Part shown: one piece after another, positions 43,114 through 54,500 of the stretch
Position numbering within the stretch: position 1 is the stretch's first letter
Layout: every line of letters starts with the position of its first letter
NCBI GenBank assembly: GCA_949775045.1
Contig: OX459101.1
Span: 19,876,316 to 19,940,315, forward strand
Reading direction: 5' to 3'
DNA length: 64,000 nucleotides
Source: Metridium senile
Lineage: Eukaryota; Cnidaria; Anthozoa; Actiniaria; Metridiidae
The notes under the pieces: generated by a model
The model's input: only the letters and a program-made list of their open reading frames with translations
Told to the model about the DNA's origin: nothing
The model's database searches: none
Translations under genes and position numbers: made by a program

Positions 43114-43493
43114 AGCATTATGCCAGAGGTGCATAAATTCTAACACTTTAAATTGATAGATGTTTTCAACGGATAAAATATTTAAGAGGTTTAATAGGGG
43201 TTTTGCGCTGCCCGTGTCTTTTCCATAAGTTGTGGCAAAAAAAATTAGTCTCATAATATGATTTTGTTTTATCTGAATTTTATTGATGTGAGTTTTATAT
43301 GTGCTACCCCATGCCATGATAGCATAAGCTATGTATGGATATATCAGATTATAGTAAATCTGTTTTAATTGTTTAATTGACAAGTAGTGTCTCAATTTGC
43401 AGATTATACCAGCGTTACGCGATATGGTTGTGGAAACATATGCAATATGTTGTTTCCAAGATAATTTGTCGTCTAAAATTACACCAATATATT

Positions 43494-44089
43494 TTAATGC
43501 GTTTTTCTTTCTAGAGAGTTATGTAGTCCATCTTTACTTTTCATTTTGATATTTATTAAAGCATCTTTTTTCTTGGGTGATTTTATGATCATGAAATTAG
43601 TTTTAGAAGTGTTAATGGATAATTTGTTTATATCACACCATTCTTTAGCCTTTTCAAGTTCTATGTTAATGTTCTGTTCCAAGGAGTTTATGTTTTTGTC
43701 CGATAGAAAAATATTTGTATCGTCAGCGAAGATTTTAAATTTTAATATGTCCGATGAGTTTGGGAGATCATTGATGTAGATTAGGACTAATAAGGGACCT
43801 AGGGTACTTCCTTGTGGAACGCCGCATTTTATTGTCTCTAGCTCTGTGAGACGTCTCCTAAGCATACATATTGTTTTCGGTTTGTTAAATAACTTTTGAA
43901 CCACTTTAGGGGTAGGCCCCTTATTCCGTAAGCTTCAAGTTTTTTTAACAATATATCGTGATTAACCGTGTCAAATGCCTTTGCAAAATCTAGAAAGACA
44001 CCACAAGTATAAAAGTTGTTGTCCATGGCTTTTTTTAGGTTATCTGTTATATCAGTAATAGCTTGTGCTGTCGAACGCCAAACTGACAT
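43494..44089 (-). pseudogene. LINE reverse transcriptase core
   Basis: Two overlapping frames carry GVFLDFAKAFDTVNHDILL, CGVPQGSTLGPLLVLIYIND and the catalytic FADDTNIF. A frame change between 43838 and 43904 marks it as decayed. Confidence 0.88.
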
Positions 44090-45092
44090 TCAAATTCTTT
44101 TGTTTTTCAAGATAATTTATTAGTTGTTTATAAATAAGTTTTTCAAATATTTGTGTAAAAGTTGATAAAGTCGATATAGGTCGATAATTGGCTGGATCCG
44201 TTGGATTTCCGCCTTTTCCAATTGGTGTTACTTTAGATATCTTTAATATATCAGGTACAGTATACGTACCTTTGATTGATTAAATATTTGAGAAAGAGGC
44301 TCGCATATGTAATCATGATCACCTGCGAGTTTAATGCAACGTTTAGGAATTCCTATCGTTTGTTTTTTAATTTTTACATGAGATATTTAGTCCAAAACTT
44401 CGTGTGGTGTTGTGCCGCGAACCATGAAACTTTTCTGAAAAGATCGATTAATGTAATTCGTAGGATTCTTGTCGATTGTTGGGATTTTCTCTGCAAGCTG
44501 ACTGCCAACATTAATAAAGTGATGGTTTAGTTTTTGTTAACACCTATTTTCATAAATTAACTTTGTAATTTGGTTTTGGGATTTGCTTTTTTCCTATTTA
44601 TTACCATGCTAATGAGTTTCCAAGTGGCCTTTAGGTTTTCACTGTTTAGGTTAAACTGTTCTTGAAAATATTTCTTTTTAGCTGCTTCTTTTATTTTGTT
44701 TAATTTATTATTATAGGTTTTATAAGTTTGTTTTTTGCATGGGTCCTTGCTAAGGTAATGTGACTTGAAAAGTTGTTGCTTTTTCTTTATGGAAGTGAGT
44801 ATAGCTTTCGATATCCATGGTTTTTGCAATTGTCTTTTTCTTTTTGCTGTAATTAAGCGAAGTGGTGCATGTTTATATGAGATGTTTTGAATTACGTCGA
44901 CTACTTTATTAATGCTTTCATGAACATCTAAAGAGATAAGACTTTTGAAATCAACAGTTTGAATGTCTGTTCTAAAAGCAGCATTATCAAATTTAGAAAA
45001 ATCACGATAATATTTTGCATGTGTAGGTACTGAAGGTTTATTAGAGACTGTACAGAAAATAGGGAAATGATCTGTAATATCAGCTAAACATA

Positions 45093-45432
45093 CACCTAAT
45101 TCAAAAAAGGTTGACGGGGCGAACGGCGATTGGCGATTGGTGATTGGCGATTGCGGGACTGTGGATAATACGAATTTCTTCTTATTCTATTCTAAATTAC
45201 CCAAACATCGTTAAGCGATGACCTTAGATGGATGTCTCGAAGGTTTCGCTGAACGGTGGAGGCATTGTTTGGGTAATTTAGAAACGAATAAGAAGGAATT
45301 CACATTAACCATCGCCAATCGCCAATCGCCAATCGCCAATCGCCAATCGCCAATCGCCAATCGCCAATCGCCAATCGCCAATCGCCAATCGCCAATCGCC
45401 AATCGCCCCGTCAACCTTTTTTGAATTAGGTG
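45093..45432. mobile_element. TA-flanked MITE carrying a CGCCAAT minisatellite, nested in the LINE
   Basis: Inverted ends CACCTAATTCAAAAAAGGTT and complement, TA at 45091-45092 and 45433-45434. Inside are complementary AAATTACCCAAACA arms and about 13 CGCCAAT units (45312-45402). Confidence 0.85.
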
Positions 45433-45442
45433 TATACCTGAA

Positions 45443-45991
45443 TTACGAGTTTTTTTGTGGTACATTAGTGAAAATATGGTCGATTAGTGTAGACGTATGA
45501 TCAGTTACTCTGGTGGGTTTAGTTATTAACGGCATAAATCCTGCATCGAGGAGGCTATCGAGAAACTCTGCAGTTTTGTGATCAGAGTTGTAATTTAATA
45601 AATTGATATTGAAATCGCCTATTATGAAGACTTCTTTTTGTTTGCTATTTAGTGATGCCAATTGATCTTTTAGAATTTGTTCAAAATGATCATAATTACC
45701 CGAGGGGTGTCGATAAACGGTTCCAATAACAATGTTCTTTTGTCTTTTACGAATGATTTCTATCCAACAAGATTCAAAGTCGTTAGTGGAATTTGAAAGG
45801 TCTGTTCTTCTAATGAAGTTTAATTCATTAGCGACGTAGATGCCAACGCTTCCTGCAGAGGTCAGGGAATTAATATTCAAAAATCTATAGCCTGATATGC
45901 TAATATTGTTAATGTTTTGGTCCTTTAGTTTTGTTTCTGAAATTGCAATAATTTCTGGCCAGGATTTTAAGGTCATAAGTAAATCTTCCAA
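45443..45991 (-). pseudogene. LINE apurinic-type endonuclease domain
   Basis: Contains IIAISETKLKDQN (catalytic glutamate), GSVGIYVANELN, VIGTVYRHPSGNYDHF, VFIIGDFNINLL and DHTSTLIDHIFTN, the EEP-fold motifs of non-LTR elements. The frame stops just before the expected continuation LADITDHFPIF, which lies across the nested MITE. Confidence 0.88.
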
Positions 45992-47469
45992 TAAAGTTAA
46001 ATTTTTATTATTTTTTCTTTATTTTCGTTACATTTTGATATCCTTTGATTTATATCCAGAACTGTAATCAGTCAGAGTAACTAACCGTAAAAACCAGACG
46101 CGAGGGCATTTGTTCATACAATAGAAAAACGCTTATCTTCTCTAATCTCGCAGAACATGTCTGACTATGTCTATTGCGGTATCATGCGAAATTCTTTGTA
46201 TCATCGTTGAGAAAACAATATCTTTGCCGGACGTATAGAGTGCTTACACTATGTCCATGAAATAGAATCTAAATAGTTCCTAACTAATAGTTTTTATTTA
46301 GTGACTATTACTCACTATCACTCAACTGGAACAGCTTTAGTAACAATACACAAGGGAAATCAAATACTCAAAACCATAGAAAGTTAATACTTTATTCATT
46401 GTGTATATTGTTACTAAAGCTGTTTCAGTTGAGTGATAGTGACTAATAGTCACTAAATAAAAACTATTAGTTAGTAACTATTTAGATTTTATTTCATGGA
46501 CATAGAGTACAAACACTAAAAGTGTGCAATACTTTGTACTATTTACCACTAAATAGTGTTGATTAAACAATAGAGAACAAAAGAGTTTGCATAATTTAGC
46601 AGTATTTAGTGGTATTTATGTTGCACACTTTTAGTATTTGTACTCTAGTGTAAACACTCTATTACATCGCTAGTTTTGTAAAATCATTTACTGCAAGCAA
46701 CAATTATTCACTTTTTTTAAGCTTAAACCGAACTTTTTCCCGTGACACCATTCCAAAATTTGGCATATGTTTTACTTGATGGCCGAACCGGTTTTTGGCG
46801 ATATCTCAGCGTCAATTGATTTTTTTGAAAAATCAATCTTACTCACTAATACCTATCTCTAGGCCAAATATAAAGAAAATTGATTTTTTTCGCTGTTGTA
46901 TGCCGGACCTCGGTACCTCGCTAATAGTGGACAGTAGATCTTAAAAACTCAGCTTTTCTGTTCTTAGTCGAATTGATAATTGTTTTTCTTACTTCCTAGT
47001 GCAATAATATCAACTTATTTTAGTGTATTTTGCTAGAATTACAGCGACGTGACATCATGCGGAAATTAACCTTCTCATAGTACTTACGATTACAACCTTT
47101 CTTTCATCGGAACTTCATTTCTCTCGATTCTGCTTTGTCAGCTCTAGCGCTTCGTTGCTAAATTGGAGTTCTTGAGTCGATTTTGAGCAGTTTTTATGCT
47201 TTGGAAAGATCACAGAGCGAAAATTCTAGCAATCTGAGCGAGTACCAAACTGCGTTTGCTTTGCTTGTTTTCAACAAAGCTGGCCAAAAGGTCGAAATGC
47301 TTGAATAGACACTAAATTCACAAAGGCCTCTAATTGTACCGATGTCCCAATAGTACGGTGGCCCATATACGCAATGCTTGAATATATATTTTTGGGCACA
47401 AGTATGTTATAAGTGAATAAAATGTTACTTCTTAGTGCACAAATATATATATTTTTAATGATAGATTGT

Positions 47470-47585
47470 AGGTGGATTAATGACAAGACATCACTTTTAA
47501 TGTCTGTCTGAAGATCGCGTAAGCGTGAAACTCCGAGTAACAGAAAAAGTGATGTCTTGTCATTAATCCACCTACAATCTATAAC
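47470..47585. repeat. Palindrome within segmental copy 2
   Basis: GATTGTAGGTGGATTAATGA and its complement enclose AAGATCGCGTAAGCGTG; part of the insertion 47350-48735. Confidence 0.8.
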
Positions 47586-47699
47586 GCTCTACATTTTAAT
47601 GTATTGAGCACTTTACCGTCAGTATAGACATATCCACATATATATTTTAAATGATATATTTATTAAATGATATATATTTTTAAACGCATAAACATATTT

Positions 47700-48055
47700 C
47701 TCAATACACACTGAAAGTTACTCACAGTACACGAATATATTTTCTCAATACACAAAAGTTACTCACAGTACACGAAAATATTTTCTCAATACACAAAAGT
47801 TACTCACAGTACACGAATATATTTTCTCAATACACAAAAGTTACTCACAGTACACGAATATATTTTCTCAATACACAAAAGTTACTCACAATACACGAAT
47901 ATATTTTCTCAATACACAAAAGTTAAGACTCACAATACACGAATGTATTTTCTCAATACACAAAAGTTAAGATTCACAGTACAATGTATTTTCTCAATGC
48001 ACAAAAGTTAAGACTCGCAGTACACGAATATATTTTCGCAATGCACAAAAGTTTT
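47700..48055. repeat. 46-base tandem repeat (TTTCTCAATACACAAAAGTT)
   Basis: About seven units of CTCAATACACAAAAGTTACTC plus CAGTACACGAATATATTTT, with later units gaining TAAGA. Confidence 0.9.
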
Positions 48056-48184
48056 AACGGAAACTGGGACCGACTCTGCACTAATAGAGGCCTGATTTCG
48101 TTTGGGGGAAGCCATATTTTGTCTTCGCAAGCTAGCATCTTTTGTTACAACTGTGGTGCATTAAATACAACATTTATTACTCAG

Positions 48185-48680
48185 ATACTATTTCCAGAAG
48201 GGATTCTCACAAAAGAAGATGTTGTTGTTGTTTTTGGCGAAATATCACGACACTGAAATGTCTCTGCAGTGAAGTCTTCAAACACAATTGTATGACATGG
48301 GACTGAAAAGAAGGCATGTATCCTACAACATTCAGGAAGTACGCCAGGAAATAATTAATAATTTGAATGACCCGGGGTGTTCGGGAGGATATCGTTCGCA
48401 CTGGCATACCCTCAGATTGAAAGGCATTCAAGTACATGTAGCACGAAGCCGGCGGTAGTCGAGGGGCTTTGTCGAGAGCTGGATCCTAAAGAGAAGACAG
48501 TATAAGAATCCTGGACCTAACTATGCGTGGCATACTGATGGGTATGATAAACTCAAACCGTACGGTTTACCTATACATCGATGTATAGATACTGGGATAG
48601 GATAGGATACATGCCTTCTTTTCAGTCCCCAACATCTTCTTTTGTGAGAATCCCTTCTGGAAATATTATCTGAGTAAATC
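48185..48680. repeat. Foldback arms in segmental copy 2
   Basis: CCAGAAGGGATTCTCACAAA and TGAAAAGAAGGCATGTATCC recur as complements near 48600-48670. No coding region. Confidence 0.75.
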
Positions 48681-49700
48681 ATTTTATTCCAATGGTTTAT
48701 GAAAATATTTGTTTATTTGTCACGTGATATTCGGTGTCAAGTGCTTTTCTGTCACTTTCACATGGAAATATTTCTTAATCTATTTCTTAAGCCTTTCCGG
48801 AATTCATGAGGGGACTGGGGTCGAGTGAAAACATTAATCTAATTAAAAAATGATCCCATCACAAAACAAAACATACAAACATTAGTATTATTACCGAGTT
48901 TGAACATGTTTGGATAAATACTTACTAGCTGAATATAATCTACTAAAAGTTGCAAAAATAAGAGAGAATGTATGGGGTTTATTAAAGGACAGCGTGTCCC
49001 AAATAACCATAAATTCTCTCTTATTTAATTTTTACGGTTTGTTTAAAGCCCATAAATCAGTTAGTATTTGCCCAATCATTCTAAAATTTGATAAACTTAA
49101 TAATTTTAGTGTGGTCTTGAAACCACTTTGTTATTTGCAGAAATAATATTCTCCTTACGTGTATATTCAGTTTATTTGGGTACCATCAATTGAAAAATTG
49201 GGAAACGTTAAATTGTTGCCCAACAATTCGAATTCGATGTGTGATTTTTGCATGATAATCTTTGATTGGCCAAAACCGTTTCTACTATAGATCTATCATA
49301 TTCTATATAGACTAACACCTATTTACTATGACCTGTATAAAAGCATACTTAGACTTTAGACTTTTGTTTATTCACACGTATAATTACATTTACAATAATG
49401 ATATAACAAATAATAAAATATAACAATTACATTCTTTATAAAATATACTATGTTTTGAGTTACAGATATACACTTTACTTTACGAATATCGGGCATGCTT
49501 TTGAAACGTTATTGAACCCCAAATTTAACAAAATAATGATTGTCTCATGAATGAACTCTTTAACATCACCCTCTTACATAATTGTAAAAAAACTTGTAAT
49601 GGGAACCCACATCAATTCCACTTGGTATAAAATGCTCTCGTTACATGTATTTTCTGTTCAGTATGTTAGGCTGGTTGGAAAAATGCATATGTGTGCTAAT

Positions 49701-50956
49701 GTTTAGCTCACGTGTGCTAATGTGTAACGATAGTTCTTCAAGATATGTATGTCACTGCGGGTCTGCTGCTTTTACGTTGACATTCCGTAATTGTCTTTTC
49801 GAGGGGGACATTGGAGGGAGAGGGAGGGGGGGGGGTGTCCTGAATACCGGCAATACCGCAAAAATCTTTTTTTTTAAAACCACATTTCCGCAAATAGAAA
49901 TAGAAAATACCGATTGTCGTATAAAAATTGGCCATTCATAGACTATACCTAAAACGCACGCTATCATACACGGTCACCAATGCACGTTATTGACTTGGTT
50001 TTCCGATTTAGCGACTTTGGAACTAGATACTAGATACTAATTTCTAGGAGTTGCTTGTGTTCAAAATAATATTACATCAGTTCTGAGTAAAAATAAAGAA
50101 TAAAAACAATATTGCAGAAAAATAATAAATTAACACTGGTACTATCATCTGGCACGATTAGTGCCAAATCCGCCTTTGTGCCGGTAAATCGGAAACCCCT
50201 ATTGGGATTGTTATTTCCATAAACAGTCATATTATTTTTTTGTGATTTAGTGTTCGATGAAGTTGCGCATCTTTCCTAAATATACGGGTGAAAATTCGAA
50301 CCGTTTTAAATCACCCTAAAACGTACTTTTATTCGAACAATTCTAGTTCAAAATATCCATTAACTATCAGAACATAGTCTTATAGGATTTTTTTCAAATC
50401 ATTGGTAGTTTGAAGTAGTTTTAGGTCGCATTTTCGAGACATGCTCTGTCGGCCATCTTTATGACACAGGAATCCTCTCACACATGCGCAGTAAAACCTG
50501 GGCTCTGGGAACGAGAATGCCTCCGCACGCAATATTCTCGCCTTTCAAGTTAACGCATCTTTGCTTTTTGGGGTTCCTGTGGGACGGCCGAGAAAGGGCT
50601 TGGGACAGCCTTTTTTTTTCTCGACAAAGGAAGCCCAATATAGAAAGGAAGTCCAAACCCCCGTTTTTAACTTCGGTAATTCTTTTAGGTTTTTTTTGTT
50701 GTGCATGATATTTTTTTTCAGGTTAACTGTGCTCGAATTTTGTTAATTGTAATTGTCCCCTTCCCCCTTCCCCCTTCAAATAGCGTCGATAGTGTCACGC
50801 TAAATTGCAATGGATGGTTTCTAACTTTTTTCAATTGTATATGGAAGTTACCAGGGCAACAATCAGATTGAGGTTGCTATGGCAATTCGTCTACGGTAAT
50901 TTAATGACTGTTCCAGTGTTTCCAAGGTAACAATTGAAGTTCAACCCAAAACACAA
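49701..50956. other. Intergenic, no recognised gene
   Basis: A G-rich stretch at 49800-49835, short frames and AT-rich DNA. Nothing was assigned. Confidence 0.4.
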
Positions 50957-51142
50957 TAGTTCTCGTCGATCAACCTCAGCCTCGATAGCGTGTTATATAT
51001 TCTTTAGAATATGACTACAGCTCACGATAATGTAAGGAATGTACACATTATCAAACAATTGAAACACTTCAAATTCCACGGGCTGTAGTCAAACTCTAAA
51101 GAATATATTACACGCTATCGAGGCTGAGGTTGATCGACGAAA
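50957..51142. mobile_element. CTGTAGTC-type MITE 120 bases upstream of the STT3A promoter cluster
   Basis: Ends TTCTCGTCGATCAACCTCAG and complement; internal arms ATATTCTTTAGAATATGACT. Intact relative of 15876-16085. Confidence 0.85.
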
Positions 51143-51264
51143 ACTTCGGCTGTTTTGAGAGGGTGGAAAATAGGCCCCTCCCCTCCCCCTTAAAAAGTAT
51201 AGTTTTTTCCAGTGACTTAAAAAGCGGAAATAAAACATGTTAGTTCCCAGTCTTCCTACCCGTG

Positions 51265-51436
51265 TATATAAACCCACGTGAACGACGTCACTTCCTCTCC
51301 GCCATCTTGGTTTCCGAACAAAGGTTTATATCAACGTGGCTCCTCGTCATTAGCTTTTCGGAAACCTCCATCTTTTCCTTACAACTGCAACTCTTCTTTC
51401 TCTAACAGCCTTTAAAGCGAAGCTGCATTCATCACC
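51265..51436 (+). promoter_or_regulatory. STT3A: STT3A promoter and 5' UTR
   Basis: Within 50 bases stand a TATATAAA (51265-51272), a CACGTG E-box (51275-51280), a CRE-like CGACGTCA (51283-51290), an ETS-like ACTTCCTC just after, and GCCATCTTGG (51301-51310), which matches the YY1 motif often found at starts of housekeeping genes. The transcription start probably lies near this cluster. The elements are read from sequence only. Confidence 0.55.
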
Positions 51437-51545
51437 ATGGGCGAAAGCAGTGGATTTGCTTTGTCGGCTTTTCTTCCCAAACTTTCACACGATAAGCAGG
51501 ACACGTTGTTGAAACTTTTGGTCCTTTCAATCGCTGCGGTTTTAT
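51437..51545 (+). CDS. STT3A: STT3A exon 1
   Basis: The ATG in ACCATGG context starts [20 protein letters not shown] and the first transmembrane segment. Donor T|GTAAGT, phase 1 out. Confidence 0.95.
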
Positions 51546-54500
51546 GTAAGTGAAATGTTCTATTTCCTGCTTTACAATTACTTTGCATATAGCTTATCTA
51601 TATCTTGATTTTTATAGTTATTTATGTGAAATTATGCGCTGAAATTTTGCAGTAAAACCACCTCAAAAGTTCATGTATAGCAAAGCGAAACTCAACCCAT
51701 CTGATGATTTCCAAATTTTCTACGCTATAACTCTGTCTATTCTTATCTAGAATATACCTTTAAATATTTCATCAATAGTTTGAAACCTTATAAATGCTTT
51801 TATGTAGTTATAACCTTGATTTATGCCGCTAAACTGGCGCAAAAGTTTAAAAGCCGAAGTTGTTTGCAAAGCGAAGTTCTCCTCATTTTCGAAAATATAT
51901 TCTTTGGTAGTGGAAAATCTTAATGAATTCAGAATGTTTAGCTATAGTTAGAGCCCTTGAATTCAGCTTTATAAGAAGGTATCAATTTCCCCGACATATT
52001 TTTGTTAAGCTAACCTATTTTGTCTATCTTTTACAGCGTTCTCAACAAGGCTGTTTTCAGTTCTTCGATTTGAGAGTGTTATCCACGAATTTGATCCGTA
52101 AGTAAAAGAACCTTTTAACAGAAACATTTGATTTTATTTCTAACATTTCAAGTGTGTAAAGCATAAATCTATTGTTGTATTTTTAACAAATTGTTTTTGT
52201 CTGGGTATTCTTAAACAATGAATAACATGAATGCTTTGAATCAAACATGTTACCTTTTATGTATTCAATTTTTAAACTAAAATCAAATACTATAAATCTC
52301 AATTAGAATTTCTAAAATCAAATTTATTGTGGAGAATTTAACTACTTGATTCTCTCTTTGTTACAATATTTAAAATTCCAATTTTATGTATTGTTATTGT
52401 ACATATCCTAAATATTATTATAAACTGCATTTATATTTTGCAAAATTGTATTTATCTAGAAGAATTTGAGCTTTTTTTATACAGTATCTTTAAAATCTCA
52501 CTTTTTAAACACACGTAATTAGTAGCATAGTAAGGTGCTTAATAAAATGTATATCTAAATATTTTACTCTGACGAAGGGCTAAAGTTAAGTCAACATTGT
52601 TTACAGTGTTACAAATTTCATTATATTACTTATCGTTTATATCAAACACCGACGCAGCCTATACTAGTTTACTTGCTAGTTTCCATTTAAGTAAAGTTAA
52701 TTTAACATTTTTTACGGTGTTACAAATTTCATTCTATTACCTATCGTTTATATCAAACACTGACGCAGCCTATACTAGTTCACTCGCTGTTTCCATAATA
52801 TTTATTTCTTATAAAATATTCAAGATACTACGCATGCCCTGATTGGCTGGCTACCGTGTTTATATCAGAGGACTTAGTCTTGCTTGAGAAAAAAGTTCCA
52901 AAATATTTTATAAAAGAAATATAAAATGTCCGCTTTTATCTATATACTGTGATATAAACACTCTGGGAGCTGTATCTAGAGCACTTGAAAAGTCAGAGAG
53001 ACTCACCAGTACGCCTTGTGTTTCTTTACGACTTCTCGGCGTGTTTATATCACAGTATCTAGACTAGTATGCCGTCTTATATTCCTTAAATATATAATTA
53101 AGTTGTATTCAGAAAACTATTTACTGTACTTTTATTTTAAACAAAGTTAAACTAAAATTATTCATAGAAAGTAACACATTTTCATTTACAGCTGAGTAAA
53201 CAGTATTTTTGTGTATTCAAAATAATAGCAGCTACTTTAATGGTAATAGTTAGTAGTAGACTCTAAAGTCATTGTTTTCTTGTGTTTTTTTATCAACTAC
53301 ATGTAGTACAAACTAAATAGTCATTTTTCTTGCACAGCGAAGGAAAATCACTGTAGTCAATGTAATAGTTAGTAATAGACTCTAAACGCATTGTTTTCTT
53401 GTGTTTTTTATCAACTAGTACAAACTAAATAGTCATTTTTCTTGCAAGGGCGAAGGAAAATCACTGTAGTCAATGTAATAGTTAGTAGTAGACTCTAAAC
53501 ACATTGTTTTCTTTTGTTCTTTATCAACTACATGTAGCACAAACTAAATAGTCATTTTTCTTGCACCTCTAAGTGAAATCTAAAACCAAAATGGTTACTA
53601 ACTAATAGTTTCTATTTAGTCAGTATCACTCAACCAGAAACATCAAATACAAAAGGAAACAATACTTTACTTGTCTTTGATAGTGACTAATAGTCACTAA
53701 ACACAAAAGATAGTACACTCGAATTGACCTACAAAAAACAGTTTGTAATTTGTATTACAGTGAGGACACTCAAACTGTGAACACAAATTTTTTTGTTACT
53801 TTTTTTAACCCACATCCCATGAGCGAATAGATTAGAAATAAGATTTATTATAAACACTTAGTGTATTTGAACTCACTGCTTGATTTTTAGAGGTTTTGAA
53901 GCAGTAGAAGGTTCAGAAAATAATAAAATAAAAAAAGTCAAGTATTCACGGTTCGAATATCCTCACTGTAAAACATTTGCATGTTATGAACTTTTTATTT
54001 ACCACCAATTTCATTACTATGCCCTGTCAGACAAAAACATTTGTGAAGCAAAGATGGCGATACTCTTCCGTCAATCAAACACAATTTGTCTAGACAACTA
54101 ATTACGTGAACTGTAAACAACGGTCGATGTAAACATAAAACATAGAAATGTTATTTTAAAGAAGAAATTGAGCCAAAAATACAATTATCTTATGAAAGAC
54201 ATGAAACTTATTTAGTTTTAACAGTCTGATACCTAAAATATATCTTTAGTCCGGGAAAAAATTGATCAGTTTTTCATGGAACTGTCGTTGGCGACTTGTT
54301 TGTAAGATGTCTAGACAAATTGTGTTTGATTGATGGAAGAGAATCGCCAACTCCCTTCACAAACTCTGTTGGGTGTGTAGTAATAAAATCAGTGGTAATC
54401 TGTAGTCTGAGTGGCAAAAAATGACTATTGATATTTGTTTGTGTACTATATTCCAGTTACTTCAATTACCGTACAACAAAGTTTCTGGTGGAAGAGGGGT

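Larger units (their letters stand above)
42027..46015 (-). mobile_element. CR1/Jockey-like LINE, near full coding length but decayed and interrupted
   Basis: Minus-strand order is endonuclease (45443-45991), linker (44557-45090), reverse transcriptase (43494-44089), C-terminus (42546-42776 and 43114-43395), 3' UTR and an (AAATC)n tail at 42027-42056. The coding region is broken by stops and frameshifts near 43870, 44090-44550 and 45440, and by two insertions (42797-43113, 45093-45432). It is not expected to be active. Confidence 0.88.
46021..49700. repeat. Segmental repeat copy 2 (paired with 330-4400)
   Basis: Same orientation as copy 1. Relative to copy 1 it has extra sequence at about 46495-46840, 47350-48735, 48800-49120 and 49354-49465, and it lacks the 2.5 kb foldback element. 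No gene is seen. Confidence 0.8.

Noticed and set aside
45312..45402. CRISPR-like regular repeat
   Set aside because: The CGCCAAT units are contiguous heptamers without spacers, in a eukaryotic MITE.
47700..48055. Regularly spaced 46-base repeat considered as an array with spacers
   Set aside because: The whole 46-base unit repeats with no variable spacer, so it is an ordinary tandem repeat.
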